From: Sesamum alatum
Taxonomy: Eukaryota > Streptophyta > Magnoliopsida > Lamiales > Pedaliaceae
Direction: 5' to 3'
Length of the DNA stretch: 64,000 nucleotides
Assembly: GCA_034509735.1 (NCBI GenBank)
Contig: JACGWO010000004.1
Location: 19,325,395 to 19,389,394 of the forward strand
Shown here: positions 47,101 through 58,399 of the stretch, in pieces
Position numbering within the stretch: the first letter of the stretch is position 1
Layout of the letters: the number at the start of each line of letters is the position of its first letter
Notes under the pieces: generated by a model
Database searches by the model: none
Seen by the model: only the letters and a program-made list of their open reading frames with translations
Told to the model about the DNA's origin: nothing
Translations under genes and position numbers: made by a program

Positions 47101-49109
47101 GAACACGGTTCTCAACATTTATAGTTAATAGTAAAAGGTAGAAATTCTACATCTTCATACACAATCAAGATTGTGGTTATCGCGTCATTCTTTGAAGAGA
47201 TTGAAGGAGTTAGGGTTTGGATTCATTAGCATAAAATCCATACGTCGGTGAGCACCCAAGGTATGGATCCCATTAGAGGAGCAACAATGGAGCTCTACAA
47301 ATATGAGACAGTCGTTTGTGGTAAGATAACAATTTGAATCATTTCATCGACTATCTTCATCAATCGGAATGTGAAAAGGTATTTAACCGTTCCTTTGGCG
47401 CTTATTTTGTGTCTCGTGCATAATTTTGTTGTACCGATTGGACATAGGTTATATGTATAAATTGTTATGCATGATCTGTTTAGAATTGAAACTTTAAATT
47501 TTCGATGCGCCTCCCTGCCCACTTCGAACCCAACAAATCATTCCTTTTACTGAGGTACACAATGCATCAAAATCGGGTGTTTGATTCGAAAATGGCCTCC
47601 CCCGCCAGGTAGCACTGATGTTTGTCCGTGTCTGAATTCCACAGACGATTTGGGTCTGAAACACCATTTTTGCCATTCTCTGTTAATTTCAGAAGGTGTC
47701 CCAATGATCCCAAGTTTAAGTCCTTGACCACAAGCACACATGTACTTGACAAGATGCAATGACGAGTGGTGACCTGAGGTTCCTGACTAGATGATCTTTC
47801 CCTGCAACACGAATAGTCCTAGCAAAACAAGAAAAACAACTACTACAATGAGATAGATGGAACGAGAAGATAATGGATGAGAATTACTAATATACAAAAC
47901 CCTAGAAATAAACCATAAGAAAACAAATAGAAGAGGAAGTTTGAAGCGGTCCTGAGAGATGAGCTGGGTTGAGCAATAGCCAAAGGTATTAGAGTTATCC
48001 GCTAGTAAGGTCTTGTCCCAAATTTAGATGGCACAAATCTCATCAGATGGACGTTGCATGGAGTACAATCAAAACTTACGATAAGCTTGTGGTATATAGG
48101 TGAAGAACCCCCATACCCGAGAACAATTAGTGTTGGTAAATTTACTATATAATTATCTAATTTAAACATGGATTATTCGATGTCAATTAAACCCCCAAAG
48201 TTCAGCTTTCACTTTATTTCACATATATTGTACTTTTGGCTTTAGTATTTATGTACTATTAAATAATTATGGCTCTAGCCAAAGTTCTTGACGAATTTAA
48301 GTAGAAATTAAGATTATACTCCATGTATCTTTTTTTCTTGATTGTCTTAAAGAATAAGATTTATTTATCAATTGAAACAATTTCCCCTTATAACTACTCA
48401 GTTAAGTAATTAAGATAATTACGTCATATCACTTAATTCTATACCATTATTTTTACATAATTAATAATTACATAAACATACGTAAATTTTTAAATATTTT
48501 AACTCTAATTTAGTACCGGTACAATCAAATTAAAATGGGTACATAATAACCATAATGCGCCATAAAATATATCGGAGATATTATTATGAAAGCAAAATAT
48601 TTTTCATCAAAGGGATAGGTTCAACCACTTTCATAAGTACATGACAAAATAATTAATTAAATATGGAAAGTTTGGCCTTGAATAATTAATAATGTTCTAT
48701 GAAAATTGAAAGTAAGGTCCGGATGTGGTCCAAAAAAGTTGCAATAACAAAAGAAAAAAAAAAGCAATAAGTTCCATTAGACGTGGACTGCTTCCTCAAA
48801 TATAAGTTGACTCCAGCACATAACGTCAACGCCCATCATAATAAAGTAATAAAAGGAGGAGAATAAAGCAAAACAAGTCACATTGCAACTTGGTACGTAC
48901 CCTAATATTACTGATTTATTAAAATAATTAGTGTATACTTTAAAGTATACGTCCAATCACTATTTTCTTTTTAGGTAAATCACTGCATTCCAAATGACCG
49001 CGTCAGAAATGCTGAAAAATCTATACTAGATATTATTCGAGAGAATCATTTTAGTGTCTAAATTAATTTGGCTTATATTTCAAAAAAATAAATTAAATAA
49101 TTATTTTAA
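47101..49109. other. intergenic sequence, no supported gene
   Basis: From 47101 to about 48100 the base composition is mixed and short minus-strand frames (for example 47759-47547) have no recognisable domain. From 48100 onward it is AT-rich with short homopolymer runs. I see no inverted-repeat element with a target duplication here. Confidence 0.6.
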
Positions 49110-49112
49110 CTT

Positions 49113-49388
49113 CAGTATAAGAAAAACGCTCAATAGCAACGGATAAAAATTAGCATCGAGCTGATTAGCAAGTAAAATTTTTGTTGCTAATGAATTTTTT
49201 AATAAAAGAAATTTGCTTGCTAATAAATTTAGCAACGAAAAGTTACTTGCTAATAAATTTAGCAAAAAATTATTTAAAATATATATTAAATAGTGTAGAT
49301 TAGCAACGAGAATTTTACTTGCTAATTAGTTTGACGCTGATTTCAGTAATAAATTTTTTTGTTACTATTAAGTTATTTTCTTGTAGTG
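49113..49388. mobile_element. CACTA-derived MITE
   Basis: 276 bp flanked by ctt (49110-49112 and 49389-49391). The right end reversed reads CACTACAAGAAAATAAC, the plant CACTA terminus. The left end CAGTATAAGAAAAAC is the same with two changes. The interior has three or four copies of a ttagcaacga...acttgctaat unit in both orientations, as expected of subterminal repeats. A 3-bp duplication fits the superfamily. Confidence 0.82.
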
Positions 49389-49391
49389 CTT

Positions 49392-50275
49392 CTTCACCTA
49401 TCATAACTAGTTGGTGGTGGTTTTTTTTTTCTCATGCATTTTTATCTTATATATATATATATATTATATATATATATAGTAGGTAATTTTTCACCCTACA
49501 AAAATAAATAATATAATCTATCAAAATATTTTATTCTAAATATTTTTTAAATCTATGCACATACATAGAATGTTCCACATTTACTAATATAAATACTAAC
49601 AATTTGGTATATATTTTGTGCATGTTGTGTATAGAATATCACAACATGCGCATACAGACACAAGAGTGATTTTAGATTTTTGTTTAATCTTTTAATCAAG
49701 AAATCACATATAATTATGAATCCCCATATCCTATATATATACATACAGATTTGGCATGCGTCTTAATTTAGTTTGAGCCATCGTCAAAGTTTCTACGTGA
49801 GATATTGTTTGATAAAGCTATACAGATTGATGTGGTTATGAATTGAATGAGAAATTTAACGTGAAAATTACGCTCGATATACACAGTTTTCAAGTCAAAT
49901 ATTCTTAGTGAGAGAATTTTTTAGACAGAGAGAGTTGAGTTATCAAATTATGAATAGTAAAGTTGGTTTAAAATATAATATATAGGATATTTATAATGGT
50001 GTTGAGAGCGGTATGATATGGTAGGATATATATCTATTGTATGGTTTATATAAAAATTACTTTTATACCCTTGTAAGTAAATGATTAATATTACTAATGT
50101 ATCTATCAAAGATACTATATGATTTGGTTGGAGCCACACGTACGAATACTAGATATCTCTCATTTGGTTGGAGTCATTTACCGAAGTTCATGTGCACGGT
50201 CTAATTTGATTGAATTACAATGATTTTATTTTGAAAAGACACATGTCAAGTGGGAACCAATAATATCGAACATCA
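49392..50275. other. AT-rich intergenic sequence with (TA)n microsatellite
   Basis: A (TA)n tract occupies about 49450-49480. Nothing else with coding or element structure is visible. Confidence 0.6.
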
Positions 50276-50545
50276 TTGGTCCTTTAGTTGAGGGGCTTGT
50301 AAAGGACATATGGTTTTTTTCTTTTTTTTCAAGGACATATGGTTGTTTGTGTGGGATTGAGACCAACACTATCCAACACAATCCCTTAAATGAGGGGTTT
50401 GAAAGGATATACGATCGTGTTTCCACGTACAGTTTAGTCCTGCAGAGATTGGGAAAAACTTATGGTCTTGTTCCCACAAACGAGATGACTTAATCCCACA
50501 AATGAGGGGTGTGAAGAGGACATATGGTATTGTTCTCACAAACGA
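50276..50545. repeat. degenerate tandem repeat (about 105 bp x 3)
   Basis: Related phrases are tagttgaggggcttgtaaag (about 50286), taaatgaggggtttgaaagg (about 50388) and caaatgaggggtgtgaagag (about 50500). Each is followed by ggacatatgg / ggatatacg and a gtttccac / gttctcac motif. Three diverged units are spaced 100-112 bp apart. Confidence 0.7.
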
Positions 50546-51060
50546 CATAAATGATCGATTCTGAATCACGCATAACGTGTTGGTGTCCTATGCAAGATTT
50601 GTCCACTTTAACAAAAATCGTATGATTCTATTCCAAGAAAACGTCTCATAAGAACCGATATCAGATATATGAATCAAATTCGTCCAGCATTACATATATA
50701 TTTACGTGAAAAAAGAATAATATCGATCCATATATATCTAATTAAAGAAAAGTAGATTTGCAGCATACCATAATAATAAATAAATAAATAAAATCATGAG
50801 ATGCAACCATATCTAGATAGAAAAATGATATCCAAGGACGCAAAAGATAAGGTCCAAACATGAAGACCATTTGGAGTCGCAGTTACGTCCTTGAAATTTC
50901 CCTGAAATAATATACATCAGCTTCTCAACATTACCCATTTGTCATCATCATCATCTCTCTTCCCTCTACCATGCAATACATCACCCATATGCCCATCCTT
51001 ATCACAATTCTAAAGTAATTCCAAATTTAAGAATTTAATTCTCTTTATAAATTTTGACAA
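50546..51060. other. AT-rich intergenic sequence
   Basis: No gene, repeat boundary or RNA feature that I can support. Confidence 0.6.
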
Positions 51061-51079
51061 AGATTAATATAATTTTGGG

Positions 51080-51965
51080 AAGGACCCCTGATATTAGAAA
51101 TACTCAAAAAAAAAATTGTGAAAATAAAGTATTAATTACACCCGAGTAATATGGAAAAAAACTCAAAAAACTTCCGAGGCCAAGATTGATGGTACACGCA
51201 CGTTGACTGCAAAGATGGGTCTGAAAATTGCATTCTTTTTTAGAAAAAAATTTACCCTTCTCTTAATCATTTTAAGGATTGCACTTCTCCTCTCACCCTC
51301 AACTATTTTCCCCCTTTCTTGTGAGGCCCAATCTAATATATATAATATATTAAAATATTAAACATTTATTAATTATAAAAATATTATTTTATATGTAAAT
51401 ATATTATTATATATAATATAATATTTTTAATAATACATATTAATAGAAAAAATAAACCCCCTCAAACCTTCCCCCCTCTAGCCCTCTCGTCGCAACCCCT
51501 CTCGTCGCCCAGTTTCCCTCGCCGTTCCACCATCCTCATGCAGTTCCCATCGCCCAGTTCCGCCGGCCCGATCTCCCCATCACTTCCGTTGCCCCGTTGT
51601 CAGCCCTCCACCCTCGGCCCCTCTCCTCGCCTAGTTTTGCGATCCCGTCGCCCCATCGCTGCCCCCTCCCTTTCCCTCGCCATGTACCCCTCCCCCCCCT
51701 CTCTATATATATCATTTTAATTCTATATATTATAAGTATATTTTAATTAAAATTTATATAAATAAATTATATATATATATATATATATTTAAAAGGGGCT
51801 TTGATCTAAGCTTGGTCAATGTCCCTTCATATATATGGGGGATATTCTAGTCATTGCTCCTAAAAAATACGTTCAAGTTGACCAGGGAGCAGGATGAGTA
51901 ATTGTTCATAAGTAGTTGTTGATATTTAAATTTTTAGAGGGAGGTTTTTGATATTTTTACATATC
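51080..51965. mobile_element. possible decayed MULE-like element with C-rich core
   Basis: A C-rich core (51457-51705, with repeated cgtcgccc and gcccagtt phrases) is flanked by AT-rich arms, the same architecture as the MULE at 26770-28023. Weak inverted ends are gatattagaaatactcaaaaa near 51090 and, reversed from about 51960, gatatgtaaaaatatcaaaaa. No duplication is identifiable, so this is tentative. A (TA)n run lies at about 51765-51790. Confidence 0.35.
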
Positions 51966-52042
51966 ATGTGGGTTCAAAATGAATGTAGCCTATAATTTTT
52001 AATTGTTTAGATTTCTGTTATTTGCTTGTATATGGTGTGAAC

Positions 52043-52727
52043 CAATGTTCTTAAATTCAGATCGGACCGGTCGGTTCAACTGGTTCGATCTGGAACCAGA
52101 CCTATGTCCGGTCCGGATAAAAGTGGAAGAATCGGGAAGGTCAAACCCGAAATAGACCGGTCAAAATCCGAAAAAATCGATAAAAACCAGCTAAAAAATC
52201 AAAATTGTCAACCCGATTTTCATTAAAAAAAAAAAAAAAGAAAATAGAACAATGGGGCGGTGGCAGTGGCCTCTTCACCAGCGAAGGCGGCAACAACCTC
52301 TTCACCAACGATGACGGCGGCTTCTTCACCAGCAGTGCAACAAAGCAACTTTTTTCTCTACCCCTCTCTTTCTCTTGTCGTGTTCTCTCTCTATCATTTT
52401 TAATGGTGGTTTAAAATGAGGAAGAAGACGAGTTAAAAAAGAAAAAAGAGAACCTACATTTACGAGAACTTTGTATTTTCTTAATTTACTTGTGTGACTT
52501 TTATTAAAATTTATTTTTGTGATTAAATGGAATTTATTTTCAAATTTTTTAAAGTTTCTTATTTGAAATCTTTTGTCCTTTTAAATTAATCAATTAGTAT
52601 ATAATGTATCAATATGTTATATATATACATGTATATAGTATGATTCGGGTCATTTGATTTTCTCAATTCGGTCCAATCGATGAACCAACGACTCAATAAT
52701 TTATCCGATTCAATTTTTAAAATATTG
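52043..52727. mobile_element. non-autonomous hAT derivative
   Basis: 685 bp. The left end is CAATGTTCTTAAATTC and the right end reversed is CAATATTTTAAAAATTG. Both are followed by cggaccgg/cggat and ggttcgat segments. The flanks gtgtgaac (52035-52042) and gtgagaat (52728-52735) match at 6 of 8 positions, an aged 8-bp duplication. The CAATRTTTT terminus links it to the hAT at 41925-44288. A 13-17-base poly(A) run lies near 52225. No transposase remains. Confidence 0.72.
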
Positions 52728-52959
52728 GTGAGAATCCTATTTTTATTTTTTATCCATTTTAAAAAAGACACAGTACATCTGCTAGTTATCAAGAGTAACT
52801 ATGTTTGGTCAACGGAACACGTATTCAGTAAAATATTCTCAAATTTTTATATTCGTAAATTCAATTCTGTTAATAATTTGCTATCGGAAAATATGCAAGC
52901 AATCCCTGTGATATTGCAAATGAGTAAATTACTCCCTTATAAAAAAATTATACCAATTT

Positions 52960-53110
52960 GCCTCTCTATATTTTTTAGAATGAAGTAATTTCCATCCCTG
53001 TGTTTTTTAGAATGAAGTAATTTACCTCCCTGTGTTTTTTAAAATGAAGCAATTTACCTCCTTAAACAGGGAGGTTAATTGCTTCATTTTAAAAAATATA
53101 GGGAGATAAA
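52960..53110. repeat. short tandem repeat (about 34 bp x 3) with inverted copy
   Basis: ttttttagaatgaagtaattt recurs at about 52974, 53007 and, as aaaatgaagcaatttacctcc, 53041. It is followed by an inverted copy (ggaggttaattgcttcattt, about 53071-53091), giving a hairpin of about 25 bp stem. It is probably the end of a small MITE. Confidence 0.65.
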
Positions 53111-53512
53111 TTATTCAAAAAGAGAGAGAAGTTTAGCAAAACAAAATCAAGTGATAATTTTAATATTATCACTTAATTATATATAGTGACAAAAGTTTTA
53201 TTTTATCATAATAAGAAATTTCATAATTTTATTAGTGATTTTTATTTTGTAAAAGTTGTTAGAAGCAAAAATTAGTGATAAAAAATTACGAATAAAGTCT
53301 TTACTAAAGACAATATTAGTGACACACTTATAATAACGGCTTAGTGACAAATAATTATCATTGTTATATTGTGTTGTCAATATAAATATGTCTATAATTA
53401 CCTATAATGATAACATTGCGTATAATTTTTGTCACTAATAATTATATGATAACGAAATTAAAATTGTTGTCATTAATATGTATTTTTAATTTTAACTTAA
53501 AAATTAGGGTAA
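53111..53512. other. AT-rich sequence with repeated tagtgacaaa motifs
   Basis: The motif (t)tagtgac(a/c)a recurs about six times in both orientations between 53185 and 53470. It resembles subterminal repeats of a CACTA- or Harbinger-type MITE, but I could not define ends or a duplication. Confidence 0.4.
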
Positions 53513-53956
53513 AAAAAATATTTTGCCCTCTGAACTATGACAGCTTTTTGTACTTCGCAATCTAAAACTTTTTTTTGTTTCTATTTTTGTCATACCAATT
53601 ATATGAGTTTTGTAGGTTACCACCTCAAACTACTTTTTGGTGGAACTTTCCATCCAAAAATGGTCACATTTCTCAAACCTGGTTGATTTTTAAGGAACAC
53701 ACCATGTTCTTACAATAAAAAATAAAATTCAACATAAAATTTAACAAATCCATAAGTGCATGATGTTTTAGAAATAAGGAAGATTCTTGCACATGTGCGT
53801 TGCATGTGATCTTTTTTGGTGAAAAATTCCACCGAAAAATAGTCTAAGGTGGTAACTTATAAAACTCATTTTATTGGTATGAAAATAAAATGAAAAAAAA
53901 TAAATAAATGACAAAGTACAAAAACAACTGTAGTTTGGAGGCAAAATATTTTTTTC
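53513..53956. mobile_element. MITE with long terminal inverted repeats
   Basis: About 445 bp. The left arm begins AAAATATTTTGCCCTCTGAAC and the right arm reversed begins AAAATATTTTGCCTCCAAAC. Similarity between the arms continues for about 150 bp, including cataccaatt(a)a / gagttttgtaggttaccacc and ggtggaa segments. The target duplication is unclear, so the superfamily is undecided. Confidence 0.7.
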
Positions 53957-54054
53957 TAATTAAAATTATCGATTGATATTTTATCACTAATATTGTATTT
54001 TATTATACTGATGATATCTGGATGAACATCTTTTATTCCTTCCATTTATATTAA

Positions 54055-54654
54055 GAGGGTGTTTGGCTAAACTTTTTTAAAACATCTTATAAGCTCCTAC
54101 ATCTTATAAGATGTTTTAGGAGCTTATAAGTTGTTGGATCTTATTATGAAAAAAAGCTCCTAAAAATGTTTGGATAAAATAAGATGTTAAAGCTTATAAG
54201 ATGTTAGGGTGTTTGGCATCATAAGATCTTTTTATTGGTAAAATAACTAAAAATGACCTTATACTATTAAAATCAAATAAGTTACTATTTTTGACATATT
54301 TCGTATTTAAATATTTTAAAAATACTTTCATAAATAGTATACATTAATATAACACCAGATAAAAATTTAATAGTTATTTTTTTATAAAAATTAAAAATTG
54401 ATAAATTATTATCTCTAAAATTTTGCATCGAGATAATATTAACATTCTTGCTAGTCGAATGATAACATAAATATATATATATAATTGATATATATTCTTA
54501 ATTTCAGTGACTACTTTTAGCCATATTATTTATAATGTCTTGAATTTCATAATTATTATAATTAAAAATCAATATTAATTATATAATTAATGTCATAGTT
54601 ATATGAGAAAGAAATCATATATAAAATTATATATACATATATCTATATATATAT

Positions 54655-54702
<48 letters not shown>

Positions 54703-55022
54703 AGGGAGGGACGTGTAGATATGCTTGGGAGAGAGAGAGAAAATATTTTGTTGTTAAAAAATGTGTACTATGTTTTGGGTAAAATTCAAATGTAACAAAT
54801 TAATAAGGTTATTTTTGTCTTATCAATTATGAGCTTATAAGATCTTATAAAAAAATGTAAGGAAGTTAACTTTTTTAAAAAGATCTTATAAGATCCAAAA
54901 CATCTTATTTTGGGATCTTGTAAGCTCTTTTAAAAAAATTTTGCCAAACGGTGACATTTTAAAAACTCTCAAACATATTATAAGATGTTTTGAAGAGCTT
55001 TTAAGCTTAGCCAAACACCCTC
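54055..55022. mobile_element. PIF/Harbinger-like (or hAT-like) non-autonomous element
   Basis: 968 bp flanked by taa (54052-54054 and 55023-55025). The left end is GAGGGTGTTTGGCTAAAC and the right end reversed is GAGGGTGTTTGGCTAAGC. Subterminal copies of acatcttataag(ctc) occur in both arms, and a second gggtgtttggca lies inside at about 54205. A 3-bp TAA duplication favours Harbinger. The interior contains an (AG)n microsatellite and no transposase. Confidence 0.8.
54657..54696 (+). repeat. (AG)20 microsatellite
   Basis: An uninterrupted AG run inside the Harbinger-like element. Confidence 0.95.
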
Positions 55023-55039
55023 TAAATCTGCAATTGCAC

Positions 55040-55543
55040 TTGGCTCAATTAATGAATACCTTCTTGTTGTTTGAAAAATTACAACTACCTCCCTGAGATT
55101 TCACATAATTATGAATACCTTCTCGTTATTTGAAAATTTTCAAATATCCCCCTGATGTTAGCAGTGTATCAATTAACCCAATCCGTTAGTCTTCGTTAGG
55201 TTTTCATCCATTTTAGTAGTGAACTCATCAAAATGCCCTTGTATACTATAAATTAAAATTTTTTTTATTTTAAAAAAAATTTGAATTGTTTTCATGGACT
55301 AAGTGGATAATTTTTTTGCAATTTTTCAAAATTTTTTAATCCACCTTGTCTGTTGTTTTAAAAAAATTTCTATTTTATCAAAACTAAAAGAAAGAAATAC
55401 AACAAGAGTAAAATTGACAATTTCAGACTTTTATCCAAGAATTACATAATTTCATCAAATATTATGGGGTACTAATAATTTTTCAAACAACAAGGGGAAT
55501 TCGTAATTATACCAAACTCAATAGAGCTTATTGTAATTTACCC
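55040..55543. mobile_element. MITE, family GGGTAAATTACAA, copy 1 (left end lost)
   Basis: The right end is TTGTAATTTACCC at 55531-55543. The body matches copy 2 segment by segment (acaactacctccc; cataattatgaatacc; aatccgttagtct; aaaatgccc). The expected left terminus is missing where it abuts the Harbinger-like element. Confidence 0.72.
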
Positions 55544-55573
55544 AAAATAAAATGATTATATAATTAAATCTAA

Positions 55574-56044
55574 GGGTAAATTACAACTACCTCCCATAAA
55601 GTTTGGCATAATTATGAATACCACTCGTTGTTGGAAAAATTATAAATAGCCCCCTAATTTTAATGGTGTCTAACAACTAACTCAATCCGTTAGTCTCCGT
55701 TATGTTTTCATCCATTTTTTGTAGTGAATTGACTAAAATGCCCCTGTTCACTATAAATTAAAAATTTTTATTTATTTTTAAATTTTTTTAATTATTTTAT
55801 GGATTAAATGGATGATTTTTTTTTTTATAATTTTCAACATTTCCATTCAACTTGTCTGATTTTTTAATTTTTTTTATTTTCTTAAAAAAATGAAAAAGAA
55901 TATAGCAAGGGTGAAATTAACAATTTCAGGCATATATTCAAAGATTACATAATTTCATCAAATATCAAAAGACTATTCGTTATTCTTCAAACAAAAAAGA
56001 GGTATTCTTAATTATGCAAAACAGGAGTTCATTGTAATTTACCT
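55574..56044. mobile_element. MITE, family GGGTAAATTACAA, copy 2
   Basis: The left terminus is GGGTAAATTACAACTACC at 55574 and the right terminus TTGTAATTTACCT ends at 56044. The 30 bases after it (56045-56074) repeat the 30 bases before it (55544-55573) with two mismatches. Copies 1 and 2 therefore look like a tandem segmental duplication, not two separate insertions. Confidence 0.8.
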
Positions 56045-56074
56045 AAAATAAAATATTTATATAATTAAATCTAA

Positions 56075-56438
56075 ATTAGAAGGTTCATGTAATTTACGGG
56101 TTTTAGTTATTGTCGAAGGCGAAGATGGGAAAATACGGATATTTCTGCTGCAAAATACTGTTAGTCACTTTCATGAACGACGTACGACGTGGATGGAGAT
56201 ATACATTGCCGCCACCCACCCACCAAAACAATTGTGGAGAGCAAAATTTTAACTTCAAAATGCTATTGAAAAGAAAGTGTATCATATATGTAATTTGGTG
56301 GTGTAAAATTATTTTACATTATATACCAATACTATTTATTAGGTAGATCAATAATTTAATTACATTTTAATTTATTGATTAAATTAACTCCATTTGAAAG
56401 TAAAAAATTACCATTGAAATTTTTGTCCTCCTTTTTTT
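56075..56438. other. intergenic sequence between MITE copies
   Basis: Short opposed frames at 56103-56346 lack any recognisable domain and I do not call them genes. Confidence 0.55.
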
Positions 56439-56870
56439 GGGTAAATTAACAACCACCTCCCTTGAAGTTTGATATAATTATATATACCTTTTTGTTGTTT
56501 GAGAAATTACAAATACCCCCTGACTTTAATGTCGGTCGAACAACTAGCCCATTCCTTTAGGTTCCATCCAATTTTTATGGCGGATTGCCAAAAATGTCCT
56601 TTTGAATTATACGTTATAATTTTATTTATTTTTGAAAAATTCAAAAAAAAATTTATAGACTAATATTATTTATAGATTATTTATTTTATTTTACACATTT
56701 TCTCAATTTTTTTTAAAAAAATAATTCAATAAAAATAAAGTAATACTTTTCACATTTTCTTTCATGGGCTACATATTATCTTCTATTTGAAGGGAAGGTA
56801 ACTATAATTTTCAAACAACGAGTAAGTATTTACAATTATGTCAGGCCTCAGAAAGATAGCTGAAATTCAC
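56439..56870. mobile_element. MITE, family GGGTAAATTACAA, copy 3 (diverged)
   Basis: It starts GGGTAAATTAACAACCACC at 56439 and follows the same order of segments as copies 1 and 2 (tgttgtttgagaaattacaaa, taccccctgac, aaaatgtcctt). The right end is degraded near the T-run at about 56873-56890. Confidence 0.6.
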
Positions 56871-57141
56871 TCTTTTTTTTTTTTTTTTTGCTCCAAAATT
56901 ATATGATTTTCTCGCCCCTTCTCTCTCCCTCCTCTTCAATTCTATAATTCAAACTTTCTTTCGAAATCAAAATTTTCATATAATTAATTAAAAAAATATT
57001 TTGATGATGAAAATATTTATTATATAAAATAAATAGATATTTTAAATTTTATCATAGAAATTTAAGCACGTAAATCGAATGTGCAACTCGTATTATATAG
57101 TAATAATTAATATGCAGGAGTTAGAATGACCACGTTGGTTG
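56871..57141. other. AT-rich intergenic sequence with poly(T) run
   Basis: A run of about 17 T near 56875-56890, then AT-rich sequence without features. Confidence 0.6.
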
Positions 57142-57268
57142 CATTTTAATTTATTATTTATTTTTTAAAGTGGGGGAGCTTTTCGGGGTTCCCGTCCCTT
57201 CTATATAAACTTTGTCAAATCAAAAGATGAATATACAGCGGGGAGAGCTACCTTCCTAGTCAAGTCTA

Positions 57269-57395
57269 GAAAGCAGTAAATAAGGAGTTCAACTCCCTTA
57301 CAACTGAGAAAAACGAAAGCATAAATAAGGAGTACTACTCCCTTACATTGAAAACATTGGAAAGCATAAATAAGGAATACTACTCCCTTACAACA
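57269..57395. repeat. tandem repeat in the LINE 3' region (about 45 bp x 3)
   Basis: aaagca(g)taaataaggag occurs at 57270, 57317 and 57361 (the last with gaa for gag). Each is followed by t(a/t)c(t/a)actcccttaca. Confidence 0.82.
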
Positions 57396-57978
57396 AAAGA
57401 CTAAATTCCTATGACAAAAGTCAGTGACCCTATTCTGAAGGCAAAACTTTATTGTGCCAAAAAGAATGTGTCAAGTCACTGAAAATATGACTATAATAAT
57501 CTGCAATAAAAAATTAGACAAAAAATCACCAAAACAACGCGAAGGGACAATCTCATGATCATGTATTACACTTCGCCCATAGGAGATAAGAACAATGTAA
57601 AGGTGCTCAAGAGAGGAACAACAATTGCGGTAGCGGAGTAGTAAGAGCACATGTAGCTCACAAAGTCATCAACAAAGAACAACTTAGTCATGGCAAAATC
57701 AACACCAACAGGTGCAGAAATCGCAGTAAAATCAAAATAGGATCAGCAATGAAGCACCAACAAAAAGCTCCGTCGTTTCAAAAAAGGGGGGAAAGTAAAG
57801 TATCATTAGTTTCATACTCCCAGAAGATGAAACTAATGATACTTTGAATCCCAACAAAATCCTCATAGGGGCAGAAAGAAGCCAGACCAAATCCACATCA
57901 TAGTAAGTAGCAAACACCAGAGGAGCAACAACATATAACACCAAGCAAAGGATATAATACAGGGAGGCAATGCCATAT

Positions 57979-58370
57979 TTACTTATAGGACAAACGCACA
58001 TTAGGGAGGCCAAGAGAGCCAAGTTTCAGTATATCTGTGAGCTTACCCTGTATTTGTTCCTTGGAGAGGAGTGTCAAAGAATCCACAAAGCATGTTTGAT
58101 TAGCAAGGAAGTCGGCCGCTTGGTTGCCCTCTGTATATATATGTGATATCTTCATTTGAATTCTGTTTAGACAAGATCTAATCTATTGAAGGATATTCTG
58201 AAACATCCAGCCTCCTTTATAAGGGTTGTGAAGAAGTTGTAAAATGTAGAGGGCATCCATTTTAATCAAACTCTAGGGATCTACATGTCAATACATAGAA
58301 GCAAACCTCTAAGCAGAGCTTTGAACTTTGCTTGAATGTTGGTGGAGTAACTAAGGGATTCCTCAAAAGT
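57979..58370 (-). pseudogene. RNase H-like (RVT_3) remnant of the LINE
   Basis: The minus strand from about 58180 to the TAA at 57979-57981 is open and reads RIQMKISHIYTEGNQAADFL, then ANQTCFVDSLTLLSKEQ and LGSLGLPNV. The HxxxxxN(Q)AADxLA pattern is the C-terminal half of plant RVT_3 RNase H domains. Upstream (about 58370-58300) a shifted frame reads STNIQAKFKALLRGLL, the domain's Glu-containing helix. Frameshifts and stops between them show it is dead. Confidence 0.72.
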
Positions 58371-58399
58371 AAGAATGACTTGTCCCATTTTAATTTATT

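Larger units (their letters stand above)
57156..58385 (-). mobile_element. 5'-truncated LINE (non-LTR retrotransposon) with 14-bp TSD
   Basis: 1230 bp flanked by a perfect 14-bp duplication cattttaatttatt (57142-57155 and 58386-58399). The minus strand ends in a short A-rich tail (rc of atttattttttaaag, 57156-57170). It contains the end of an RNase H domain and a 3' untranslated region. Variable-length duplication, A-rich tail and 5' truncation are the signs of target-primed reverse transcription. Confidence 0.85.

Noticed and set aside
47494..47759. Three overlapping minus-strand frames
   Set aside because: Short and overlapping in different frames with no domain I can name; nothing supports a gene.
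49100..53500. CRISPR-like or clustered repeat arrays
   Set aside because: The repeated motifs here are irregularly spaced MITE subterminal repeats or decayed tandem units in plant DNA, without regular spacers.
56103..56346. Opposed 60-78-codon frames between MITE copies
   Set aside because: Short, overlapping on opposite strands, no recognisable domain.
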